From contig NZ_JAOOPZ010000004.1 of assembly GCF_025486335.1 (NCBI RefSeq), positions 1 through 64,000 on the forward strand: a stretch of DNA of 64,000 nucleotides. Reading direction: 5' to 3'. The notes below the pieces were generated by a model, which worked only from the letters and a program-made list of their open reading frames with translations, did no database searches and was not told where the DNA came from. Below, one piece after another: positions 1 to 12,500 of the stretch. Source of the stretch: Mycoplasma zalophi (GTDB lineage: Bacteria; Bacillota_I; Bacilli_A; Mycoplasmatales; Metamycoplasmataceae). A program made the position numbers and the translations under genes. How positions within the stretch are numbered: position 1 is the stretch's first letter; each line of letters begins with the position of its first letter.

Positions 1-1178
1 GCAGATAAATAAATTATTAAATCAACATGAGCAGGTATATTATTTTCTTCATCTCTTGCTTTGTATTCTTTTCAATAGAATTTAATATCTTCATTATTTT
101 GTGATTTTTCATCTATTGAGTAGTTTGCTATATTTCAATCCCTATTTATATAATATCTTAAATATTTGTTTGTATTTTCGTCATAGTAATAATTTAGTGA
201 TGGTTGTTTGTTTATTCCTGGTTTTATTTTCATTATAACTCTATAATGTTTCCCGGATTTATAGATTTCATTAATATTTAAAAGATTTTTTGAATCATAA
301 AAATATTGCAAGTTAAAAGATATTGTTTGTAAATTTAAATTTTTATTTAGATAATTAATATTTATTAAATCTCCCTCTTCAATTAAAAAATAAAATATTT
401 TAGTGTTAACATTATTTGATGATCCACCTTTATTTGTTCCTAAGTATGAAAGAAAATTTAAGAAAAAATCTTCCCAATATAAGGACATATCATCTTGATT
501 ATTTTGATTAGCTACATGCCTTGCATATTTAATAAGTTTTTTATAAAAATTGTCATCAAATTCAAATAAAAACTCTTTCTCTGTTAAATTATTTTGATTT
601 GTATTTCTTTTTAAAGTTACTTTTGTTGAATAATCATCTTTTGCAAACGGTTTTAAAGGGTCAGTATTATATGATTTCTCATATGTTGTATTTAATACTA
701 TATCAAAGTTATCATTTTTAAAATCTTCATGATCTACGTCTTCACTCGGAAGATATCTGTCTTCAAATTCTTTTAATTTTTTAAGAAGTTCTGAGATTTG
801 AATATCCTTGTTTTTTAATATTGAGTTTATCGATAATATTCTTTCTCTTAAATTGTTAGATTCTAATTCTAAAGTTTTAATTTCTTTTTCCAAATCACTT
901 TTTTCATTATTATTTTCATCACCAAATTTTTTGAATTTGTTATTTAATTTAGAAAGCTTAGATTGTTTTTCAATAAGTTGATTTTCTAAAAATGTTAATT
1001 GTGTCAAATAGTAATTTTTGTTATTTTCATTTTGTTTACTTAAATTTGCATTTTTATTTTTGATTAAATAATAAGTTGGAATGGATGCAATGGCGGCACC
1101 AAATAAAACAGATAGAAAAATAACAATTATTAAGATGAGTGTTTTTTTGTGTTTCTTTTTGTGAATTTCTTTTTCCAT
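1..1178 (-). CDS. Membrane-anchored coiled-coil protein (C-terminus outside window)
   Basis: Not a family I recognise. The start at 1178 (MEKEIHKKK) is chosen over an upstream ATG at 1205 because GGAGAA sits 6 nt before it. After a basic N-terminus there is one hydrophobic helix (about residues 12-34), then a Lys/Glu/Asn/Leu-rich coiled coil (about 45-140) and a more globular Tyr/Asn/Phe-rich part. The apparent stop at 135-137 is TGA (Trp), and the frame stays open to base 1, so the gene is cut by the window edge. Topology suggests a short cytoplasmic tail, one membrane anchor and a large extracellular domain. A TATAAT lies at 1251-1246 and a 16-T tract (coding strand) at 1304-1289. Function unknown; a surface protein is inferred. 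Confidence 0.75.
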
Positions 1179-1245
1179 TTTTTCTCCATTTATTGTTAAA
1201 AACATTAAATTATTAATATGATATTTAAATTAAATGCGGAAAGTT

Positions 1246-1251
1246 ATTATA
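1246..1251 (-). promoter_or_regulatory. -10 box for the 1..1178 gene
   Basis: TATAAT on the minus strand, about 68 nt before the start codon, with no clear -35. The 16-T tract ends 37 nt upstream of it, so here the tract is outside the -35/-10 spacer, unlike the cases at 6490 and 33017. Confidence 0.45.
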
Positions 1252-1288
1252 GCACATTAATAAGGTTGGAAAAATAAAAAGGAGAAAC

Positions 1289-1304
1289 AAAAAAAAAAAA
1301 AAAA
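1289..1304 (-). repeat. Homopolymer tract T16 (coding strand of 1..1178)
   Basis: Sixteen consecutive A on the plus strand, so T16 on the strand read by the downstream surface-protein gene. It also follows the terminator hairpin of the aminopeptidase gene. It has the same length as the tracts at 6490-6505 and 33017-33032. Such tracts slip easily during replication. Confidence 0.9.
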
Positions 1305-1310
1305 CAAAAT

Positions 1311-1336
1311 AAAAACCAGTTTTTTTCTGGTTTTTT
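1311..1336 (-). terminator. Rho-independent terminator of the leuS-aminopeptidase unit
   Basis: On the minus strand AAAACCAG pairs with CTGGTTTT across an A-rich loop, 4 nt after the aminopeptidase stop codon, and is followed by a T-rich tail. Confidence 0.75.
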
Positions 1337-1339
1337 GCG

Positions 1340-2698
<1,359 letters not shown>

Positions 2699-2738
2699 TT
2701 TCTCTCTCCTTATTATTTTCACAATTTATAATTTCATC

Positions 2739-5150
2739 CTATTTACAGATAAAGTTTATTATTGCATTTTCTTTGTAAATTACTTTTATTATATTCTTAT
2801 TTATTAAATATTTTTTAACTGATTCAATTTCTTTTGCTTTTTCTATAATTTCGTTTTCACTTCAACCATCTTCAATACCAATTTCGCCTCTTATTTTTCC
2901 ATTGACTTGTATTCCTATAAATACTTTTGAGATGATGATTTTATTTTCATCATAAATAGGTCATGTTTGATTCATGGTGGTTTCTTGTGATAATTTTTCA
3001 AGTAGTTCCTCTGCTAAGTGTGGTGCAAAAGGGCTTAATAGTATAGAAAAAGTTTTTAACGTTTCTAGCGATACTTGTTGTAATTGAGTTAAATAATTAA
3101 TAAATACCATCATTTTACTAATAGCAATATTAAATTTTAATTTTTCAATATTGTTTGTAACTTCCAATATAACTTTATTTAATTCACTCTCTTCTTCTTC
3201 AGTGGATTTGTCAGTTAATTTGTTTTTTTGAAGTCTTTCAAATTGTTTATATATTCTGTCTAATCATTTTCTAATTCCGTTAACACCAGAATCATTTCAA
3301 GCTTTTGTATCTGTTAATGGACCCATAAACATTTCATAAATTCTTAAAGTATCTGCTCCATAATTTTCAACAATATCATCAGGATTAATAACATTACCAA
3401 GACTTTTTGACATTTTTTGTCCATCAGTCCCTAAAATCATTCCCTGATTTACTAATTTAAAGAATGGTTCTTTAACAGGAACAATTCCACGATTAAAAAG
3501 AAAATTATTTCAGAAACGAGCATACAATAAATGTAATGTAGCATGTTCTTGCCCACCAATATATAAGTCCACAGGTAATCATTTTTTGAAACGTTTTTTA
3601 GCCTCTACACTGTTTAATTTTTCATATGTTCCATCAGAATTTTTTAGTATGTAGGCTAAAAAGTATCATGAAGAACCGGCTCATTGTGGCATAGTATTGG
3701 TGTCTCGACGATATTTTTTACCATCTATTTCTACATATAATCAATCTGAAAGATTTGCAAGGGGACTTTCTCCAGTTCCTGAGGGTTTAATGTTATTTGT
3801 TTCAGGAAGTTGTACTAGTTCATCAACTAAGCTAATATTACCTTCTTCGTCAAATAAAACAGGAAATGGTTCTCCCCAGTATCTTTGGCGGCTAAAAATT
3901 CAATCTCTTAATTTATAGTTTGTTTCAACTCTTCCTATCATATTGGTTTCAAAAAATTCATTTATTTGTTTTATTGCTTCATTAGTTTTTAAACCATTTA
4001 ACATTTCACTATTTATATGAACTCCATCACCTTCATAAGGTTTAGTTAAATCTTCTGTCTGAATAACTCATTTAATATCAAGGTTATATTTTGTTGCAAA
4101 TTTTCAATCTCTAGAATCATGAGCAGGTACACCCATAACAGCACCAGTACCATATCCTTCTACTAGATAATCACCTACATAAATAGGAATTAATTCATCA
4201 TTTAAAGGGTTTAAAACATAACTCCCTGTAAATACTCCACTTGTTTCTCTGTTTATATTATTTCTTTGAATTTGTGAAAGATTTTTCGCTTTTTCTACAA
4301 AATTTTCTACTTCTTCTTTTTGTTCTTCTGTTACTAATTTTTTTAATTTTTTATACTCTGGACTAACACAAATAAATGACACACCAAAAATTGTGTCAGG
4401 TCTAGTTGTGAATGTTCTTATATATATGTCTTTGCTTTTAACTTTAAATGAAACTTCTGTTCCTACGCTTTTACCTATTCAATTAGTTTGTAACGCTTTT
4501 AAACTATCACTTCAATCAAGATCTTTTAATCCTTCTAGTAATTCTTCTGCATAATTTGTTATTTTTAAAACTCATTGACGCATTGGTTTTTTTACAACTG
4601 GATAATGTCCACGTTCAGAAACTTTATTACCATTTTCATCTTCTATAACTTCTTCATTAGCTAAAACAGTTCCTAAAGCTTCGCATCAATTAACATCAAC
4701 ATTTTCTATTTTTGCCAAACCATGATTGTACAATTCTTTAAAAATTCACTGTGTCATTACATAATAGTTAGGATCTGATGTATTAATTTCTTTATCAAAA
4801 TCATAACTAAATCCCAAACTTTTTATCTGACGCTTGAAGTTTGCAATATTTTTAGCAGTAAAATCAGCTGGATTATTTCCTGTTTTTAGAGCGTATTGTT
4901 CAGCAGGTAAACCAAATGCATCTCAACCCATCGGGTGTAAAACATCATACCCATTTAATCTTTTATATCTACTTATTATATCTGTGGCAGTGTATCCTTC
5001 AGGATGACCAACATGTAAACCAGATCCACTAGGGTATGGAAACATATCTAAAATGTAAGCCTTTTTATCGCTTTTATTAGTGGTTTTGAATGCTTGAGTT
5101 TCATCTCAGTTTTGTTGTCATTTTTTTTCGATTAATTTGTGATTATACAT
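2739..5150 (-). CDS. leuS: Leucyl-tRNA synthetase
   Basis: Class I aminoacyl-tRNA synthetase that charges tRNA-Leu. It is 803 aa, normal for bacterial LeuRS. Starting at [15 protein letters not shown], the HIGH-type motif appears as [20 protein letters not shown] near the N-terminus, followed by the family block [13 protein letters not shown]. The CP1 editing domain is in the middle ([11 protein letters not shown] to VPAHDSRD), and a KMSKS-type loop reads [10 protein letters not shown] around 3405-3425 on the complement. The C-terminal part carries the VNGKIRGEI tRNA-binding module. Several TGA codons encode Trp. It is the first gene of a probable leuS-aminopeptidase unit. Confidence 0.97.
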
Positions 5151-5344
5151 ATTTTAATTTTATCTAAAATTCCAAAAAATTTGGTTAAATTCCTTATTTA
5201 TACACTTAAAAAACTGATAAAATTGTCAAATTTTGAAAAAATATTATTTTTAACTGTAACACAAATATTTTTATATATGTTTTTTAAAGTTGTCATTTAC
5301 TTTTTATTTTTAGAGTTTGTAACTTTAATTTTTTAAGTCAAATG

Positions 5345-5350
5345 TATAAT
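5345..5350 (+). promoter_or_regulatory. -10 box of the S66 hydrolase gene
   Basis: TATAAT 42 nt before the ATG at 5393, in the 242-nt gap divergent from leuS. An A-rich ribosome-binding site (AAAGGATAAAA) follows. Confidence 0.5.
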
Positions 5351-5392
5351 TTAATATTATGATATTTTTAGCACAAACAAGAAAGGATAAAA

Positions 5393-6373
5393 ATGAATAA
5401 ATTTATGTTTTTAAAACCTGGAGATGAGATTAGAGTTGTTGCTCCTGCAAGAAGTCTAAAATTAATTGGTGAAGTAAATACTAATTTAGCTATAAAAAAA
5501 TTAGAATCTATGGGTTTTAAAGTAACTTTTGGTAAAAATGTTTATGAAGTAGAAAATCGTTTATCTGGTTCAATTAAACAAAAAGTAGACGATTTGCATG
5601 ACGCTTTCTTAGATAAAAATGTTAAAGCTATTTTAACAGTTATTGGTGGGTTTAATTCGAATCAATTATTACCATATATAAATTGAGAAATTATAAAAAA
5701 TAATCCTAAGATTTTTTGTGGATTTAGTGATATTACATCATTACATTTAGGTATTTTAAAACATGCTAATTTTCCTGTCTTTTACGGACCTCATTTTTCA
5801 TCATTTGCAATGTTGAAAAATTCAGAATATGTTGAAAAACAATTTAGAAATATGTTTTTAAATGAAGATAAAGAAGTACAATTAGAAGCATCAGAATTGT
5901 GAAGTGATGATTTATGATTTATTGATCAAGAAAATCGTAAATTGGAAAAAAATAGCGGTTGATGAAATATTCAAGATGGAGAAGCAAAGGGGAAAATATT
6001 GGGTGGTAATTTATCTACCTTATTACTAATAAATCCAACTTCAAATTTTCCAGATGTAAAAGAAGATACTATTTTAGCAATTGAAATAGTGTCGCTATAT
6101 GATTATGATAATTTTGAAAGAATGCTAGTTTCATTGATTCAATCACCATGATTTAAACATGTAAAAGGACTTATGATAGGAAGATTTTGTTTAGGTTCCA
6201 ATATTTCAAAAGAAGATTTAATTACTATGCTAACAACAAAATCAGAATTAAAAAATATGCCAATTGTTGCTAATTTAGACTTTGGTCACTCTATGCCTTT
6301 ATCTGTAATTCCATTAGGTTTAGAAGCTGAATTAAAAATTAACAACAAATCAGAAATAAAAATTTTTAAATAA
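5393..6373 (+). CDS. S66 serine peptidase, MccF / LD-carboxypeptidase-like
   Basis: The protein is 326 aa. The N-terminal Rossmann-like half has GDEIRVVAPA and the nucleophile elbow GFSDIT (Ser near residue 112). The C-terminal half has GGNLSTL, an acidic catalytic segment (ILAIEIV) and the His motif DFGHS, which complete the Ser-Glu-His triad of family S66. Known members are LD-carboxypeptidases that trim murein tetrapeptides and MccF-type hydrolases that inactivate microcin C-like peptide-nucleotides. This organism appears to have no murein, so a role in peptide or antibiotic hydrolysis is the better inference. AAAGGAT lies before the ATG. Monocistronic: it has its own promoter and a terminator at 6391. 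Confidence 0.85.
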
Positions 6374-6390
6374 AAAATCTAAAAATTTTC

Positions 6391-6414
6391 AAAAATCAGG
6401 CAACTGATTTTTTT
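6391..6414 (+). terminator. Terminator after the S66 hydrolase
   Basis: AAAAATCAG-gcaa-CTGATTTTT hairpin with T tail, 18 nt after the stop. Confidence 0.8.
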
Positions 6415-6486
6415 AATATTTTTTTCTTTTAAAACTTTGCCAAAATTAAAAAAAGTTAAAAAACAAACAAAAATCTAAACAAAAGA

Positions 6487-6516
6487 TTGTTTTTTTTTTT
6501 TTTTTGATTGTATAAT
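6487..6516 (+). promoter_or_regulatory. Promoter with a T16 tract inside the spacer
   Basis: A -35-like TTGTTT (6487-6492) and a perfect TATAAT (6511-6516) are 18 nt apart. The spacer consists of the rest of the T tract plus GATTG, so gain or loss of T changes the -35/-10 distance. It drives the giant protein gene at 6593. Whether expression really varies is an inference. Confidence 0.6.
6490..6505 (+). repeat. Homopolymer tract T16
   Basis: Sixteen consecutive T between the -35-like element and the -10 box of the giant protein gene. Confidence 0.92.
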
Positions 6517-6592
6517 TTGTAAAATACTGCTTAGCATTCTAATAATAAAATTTATTTATAAATTCTTTGCTATTTGCAGTCGGGAGAAAGAA

Positions 6593-9500
6593 ATGAACTT
6601 AAATCAAAAGAAATTAAAGAAAATAAGTGGAATATTAGCTGTATCTACTGCTACTTTAGCAGCCACTACAACAGCATTTATTGTTGAAGAAGCTAGATTA
6701 AAAAATCTAATCCAAACTCAACAAAAATTATGAAACAATTTAAATGAATTTAAAAACACTGAGTTAAAAGATGATGAATTTTTATCAAAAATAGTACAAG
6801 ATATTTTAGATGATAATCCAGTGTTAAATATTTTTTATGATACATTTTCAAAGGTTAAGATAAAAATTAATAATCTTAAATTTTCTTTACAAAAATTTGT
6901 AACGTTAGTTTCAAATAATAAGGAAAACAGTTGAAAAAAATTTAATTCACTAAAGGAAGAAATAAAAAATTACATTAATAATGAATTAAAATTTTTGGAA
7001 TATGAAAATTTAAAAAATGAACTTCAAGAAGCAGTTCAAAACTCAGATAATAATTTAAATTCAAATTCTAGCCAAAAAGAAATAGATAATCAAACTGAAG
7101 GTCTTCAAGATATTTTTGATCAAATTAAAAAAAACAAAGCTATCAAAGACGATAATATTAAATCAATGGCTTTTTCTGACTATGAAACAGCTTTAAGAAA
7201 ATTAAATGAATTTATTAATGATCCTTTATCATTGCATGATTTTTATAATGAATTATATTCAGATGAAAAAACTAATCGTGATGAAATTATAAAAGATATT
7301 AGTTTTGAAAATTCTAATGTAGGAGATATTTTAGAAGCAAAACAAAAATTAATTCAAGAACTTGAAGATGCAACTAAAAAAGCGTATAAAGTTTCTAAAC
7401 AAGAGCTTCAAAGAGTTTATGATGAAGCTAAAGTATATTCAAGTGAAATATTAATTACACCAGATGATGTTCAAACAAAAGAAATTTTATTAAACTTTTC
7501 AAAGGAAAAATATGATGTAGGAATTGAAAGTAATGAATTTGAATTTGTTTATGACAGTATAAGTAAAATTACAAGCTACATAGAATCTGCAAAAGTTAAA
7601 AAATATTTAAATGATGTATTAAGAAATCATTCAATTGATACTTTAAAAAGTGCTCAAGAACTTGCAAATAATTTTTTAAATGATTTTTCCGACAATAAAT
7701 ATCCAGATATTAAACAATACGTATCTGATATTTTAACAACTGAAAGTCAAGATATTGATTCAAAAACATTTGACAAAATATATGAATCTGCAGATAAAAT
7801 AATTGAATCCTTAAAAATTAAAAAAGCTGAAGCAGTTACTGCTTATAATACACAAAGAGCGAAATTAAATGGAATTAAAGATGAATTAACAGAACCTAAA
7901 TATGAGTCAATTAAGCAAGAAATAATTAATTTGATAACGGAAAAAGATGCAATAATAAATAATCCAGATTCAACCACAAGAGATATTTTAGATGCAGTGG
8001 AAATATTAAAAAGCTTTGAAAGTCAAATCGAAAATAAAAAACAAGCTAAAGATAATATAAATTCAACATTTAGTGAAATTGAAAATTACATAAAAACTCA
8101 CACACATCCAGAAGATGCTAAGTCAATAAATGAATTACAAGAAGCTTTAAATAGTGTTAAAGAAAAAACAAAAAACTCTTCAAATACAGCTGAAATTCAA
8201 CAACAAAATAATGAATTATCAATTATTTTTGAAAAAACAAAACAAAAGGTTAATGAAACAGCAACAAATCGTGAACAAGCAAGCACAGAATATGAAACAG
8301 TTGCAAATAAAGCAAATAAATTAATATCAGAATTAGAAGTAAATATACAAAAATATCCTAATTTAGCTGAAGAATTAAAGACTAAAAAATCAGAAATTGA
8401 TGAAATTGTTGCTAAAAAAGATACTGAATCAACAAGCACACAAATAACACAAGCAAAAAATGATTTAGAATTAAAATTAAAAGAAATAGAAGCTAAAAAA
8501 GATAAAATCGATTTAGAAGAATCAAAAACTAAATATAAAAATAAATATTCTGAAGCATCTAATTACGGAAACTCATTAGATGAAGAAAAATACTCATCAA
8601 TCAAAACAGAATTAAAAAATAAAATTGCAGAAATTAATGACTTGTATGAAATAAGCATTAATAGCGAAGAAAAAAATGATAAACAAAAAAATGTTGACGT
8701 TAAAGAAGCAATTAAAAATATTCAAATTGCTCTTGATAAAGCTAAACACGACAAAGAAACCTTAGATAAAAATCGTAAATTCCAAAGTTATTTAGCACAA
8801 AAACATTTAATTGAAAATTATATTGATTCTGATTTAAAAGATTCTAAATTTAAGTTTATAAAAGATAAGTTAAATGAAGCAATTGAAACAAATGAACAAT
8901 TATTAGAAAATGATCCAGATGCTGCTGAACCAACATTAAAAGATTCAGTAACTGATGAACAAATTCAAGCATCAATTGATAATTTAACAACTATATTTGA
9001 AGCTAATAAAGAACTAAAAACATCAAAAGATAACTTTGATCTTCAAGTAGAAGATGCTGAAACATTATTATCAAAAATTAAAGCACCTGTTTTAAATAAA
9101 GATGATGAAGAACTTTATAATACTTTAAAAAATAAAGTAACAGAATTACAAAAATTTTTTAAAGATGATAATAATAAAACAAAAGACAATTTTGATCAAA
9201 AAGCAAAAGAATTATCAGGTGCAATAACTCAAGCAAATGACAAATACACTGAAAATAAAGCCAAAAGAAAACAAGCAAGAATTAATTTACAAGCAAAAAT
9301 TGATTCAATTAAACAATATGTCCAAGACAACTTACAAGAAAATAAAGATGGAACTTTTGTTACAAAACCCGAATATATAGCTACTGAAAGAAAAATTTTA
9401 GAAGAATTAGAAAAAGCAAAAACAATTCATGATAGTGCTTCTTCAACTGAGAAAAATTTAATTGATGCTTTAAATTCTTTAAATGATCAAGAAAAAATTC

Positions 9501-12500
9501 TTAAAGCATCAGAAGCATTTGATAAACAAGAAAAAGAAGCTTCAGATTTTTACAATACCTTAGATGATAAATTAGATAAAAATGTAAAAAATACATTAGA
9601 TTTAGCAATAACAAATGAAACCGATAATAAAATCAGTGTAGCAAATAACTTTACAAAAAATACAGCAACTATTGATGAAACAATTGATCAAATAAATCAA
9701 GCAAAAGAAAATCTAAATCAAGCATTAGAAGCTGCAAAAAATCAACAACTAGAAATTTTCCAAAATGCTTATGATAATTTATCTAAACAAGCAGATCAAT
9801 TATTGACTGAATTAGATGAAACTAATGGAGAAGATGCAAATAAACATTCTAAATACCCTGAAATTGCAAGAGCATTAAAAGACATAAAAGATCCAGAAGA
9901 TGCAAAAGCACTTTCAACATCTACACCTAAACCAACAATCGAGATTTTAAAAGAATCACTTCCCAAATTACAAAAAGCATATGATGATGCTGTTTTAGCT
10001 AAATCAAAATCAGATTTTGATAAAGTTTATGGCGATATTTTAGATAAATTTAAAGATACAGAAGGTTCTACAAAATATCAAAATCTAAAAAATGCAGTTA
10101 TAGAACATTTAAAATTACAAAAAAATATCAGAGATAATGATGATTCAATTGCACAACAAATCAATGAAGCTACTGAAGTACTTAAATCACAAATTTCGCA
10201 ATTATATTTAATAAAAGAAAGTTTTGATGAGTATAAAGATGCTTTTAAAGAGGTTTCAGATTACAATGATAGTTTAACTTCTGAAAATAATGAATCTAAA
10301 GACATTTTAACTAATGCTTTAAACACCTATAAAGAAAGTAATATAGGTGCTGATAATGCTTTAAATCCTGAAAAATATAGTGAATTTAAAACAGGATTAA
10401 AAAAAGCTCTTAAAGACGCAAAAGATATTGAAAGTTCAAAAACAAACTATAAAAATGAACTACAAAACACAACTTCTGATGACGAATTTGAAAATTATCC
10501 TGAAGCATTAAAAAAATATAAAAAAGCAATCGAAGATATTACAAAAGAAGATGGTTCACTTGCACAAGATTTAAAAACAGCTAAAACTCCAGAAGAAATT
10601 AAACAAGCATATGACAATGCAACAAATGCTCTTAAAAAAGCAAAAGAAGATATAGCTTTAAATAAAGCAAAAGAAGATTATGATAAAAAAGTAAAAGAAT
10701 TACAAACATTAAAAGATTCTTTAAATCCAAGTAATCAAGCTGAAAAAGCAATTATAGATGAATTACAAAACATTGAACATTCTTCAAAATCATCAATAAA
10801 AGCAAAAGAAGATTCAAAAACTATTATAGTAAATGACTATACAAAAACAATAACTACATTAGACGATGCAATATTAAAAGCTAAGTTAGATAAATCTAAA
10901 ATAGATTACGAAAATACAAAACAACAAGCACAAGCAACTTCTAATGAACTTGACGGAAATTATCCTAAAACAAAACAATATTATGATGAAGAACTGTTAA
11001 AAATTGAAAAAAAATTAACAACTAGTCTTACCGAAGCAGGAGAAGATAAACAAAAACAAAAAGAAGCATATGATGCAGCTAAAAAGGCAATTGAAACATT
11101 AAATGAAACTTTAGAGGCTAAAAAAACAGAAGAAACAAATGATAATAAAGCTAAATATGAAAAATCATTAGAAGAGTTTAATAAAACCAAACAAGAAGCC
11201 GAAAATATTAAAGATGAAGCTTTAAAAGCAAAAATAAAAACAGAATTAAATGATGCAAAAAATAAAGCTGATGCAATATTAAATTCTGAACCAAAAACCG
11301 CTGCTAAATATGAAGAAGCTAAAAAAATATTAGATGCTGCAAGTAATTTGGCTAAAACTCAAGAATTTGATAAATTAAAAGCTGATGTTGAAGAATATAT
11401 AAAATCAGATTTAAATGATGCTAAATATAATCAAATAAAATCCGACTTAGAAAGTACAAAAAATAGTCAAGATGCTATTGTTCACCCTACAGAAAATCAA
11501 GATAAACTAAATCCCGAAACAATTAAAGAAGCAATTGAAGATCTTCAAGATGCATTTGATAATGCTAAAAAACAAAAAGCACAAAAAGACTTTGATGATG
11601 CATATGATGCACTAAAAAATAAAGGTGCTAATGATAGTATTAAAAAAGCAATTGAAAAAGCGGTTTCAGATCAAAAAGCTGTTAGAGATAATGTTGATTC
11701 AACAACTGAAGAAATTAAGAATGTTACAACTCAATTAAATAATGCAGAAATAAGCAATAAAATTACTGAAACTAACAATAAAAAATCAGAATATGATGAA
11801 GAAATTAAAAAAATTCTTTCTGGTGAAAAATTAGAAGAAAAATTTGGAAACAATGAAAGAGCAAAACAAAATTATTTAAATGAAGTTAAAAAAGCTCAAG
11901 AAAAATTAGATAGTATTTTAAATTCAGATAATTCTGATTTAGACAGTATAAAAGATGCTTATAATCAAGCAAAAGAAAGATTACAACAACTAAATTCCGA
12001 TGCTAATATAAATCAACAAATTGCTGCAGATAAATACAGACAAGCGCTTGAATCAGCCAAAAATAAATATTCTTCATTAAACGATTTAGAAGAAAGTAAA
12101 ATCAAAAAAGATCTTGGGGACATAGTAACTCAAAATACAATTGAAGAAGCTGAAATTGATTCAACTTCAACTGCTATATTAGAAGAACAAACAAAAGCAT
12201 TAAATGATGCGGTCACAAAAGCCACTCAAGAACAAGAAAAAATGAAGCAAGCAAAAAATGTTTATGAAGCTAAAGTTTACGAATTAAATTCAGCAAAAAC
12301 AACATATCCAGATTTTGCTAATGAATTACAAACTGCTATAAATAGTTCAAATTCAAATATATCGGCAAATCAAAAAGCAAAAACAATACAAGCAAGTGAT
12401 TATAATGAAGAAACAGATACTTTAAGAGTGATTTTTGATAAAGTTAAAGCTAAAGATAGTTTCGATAAAGAATATAAAGAAATTACTGATGCTGTGGGTT

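Noticed and set aside
5139-5336. 65-codon frame upstream of the S66 gene
   Set aside because: It lies in A+T-rich intergenic DNA, overlaps the leuS start, and has no ribosome-binding site or domain.
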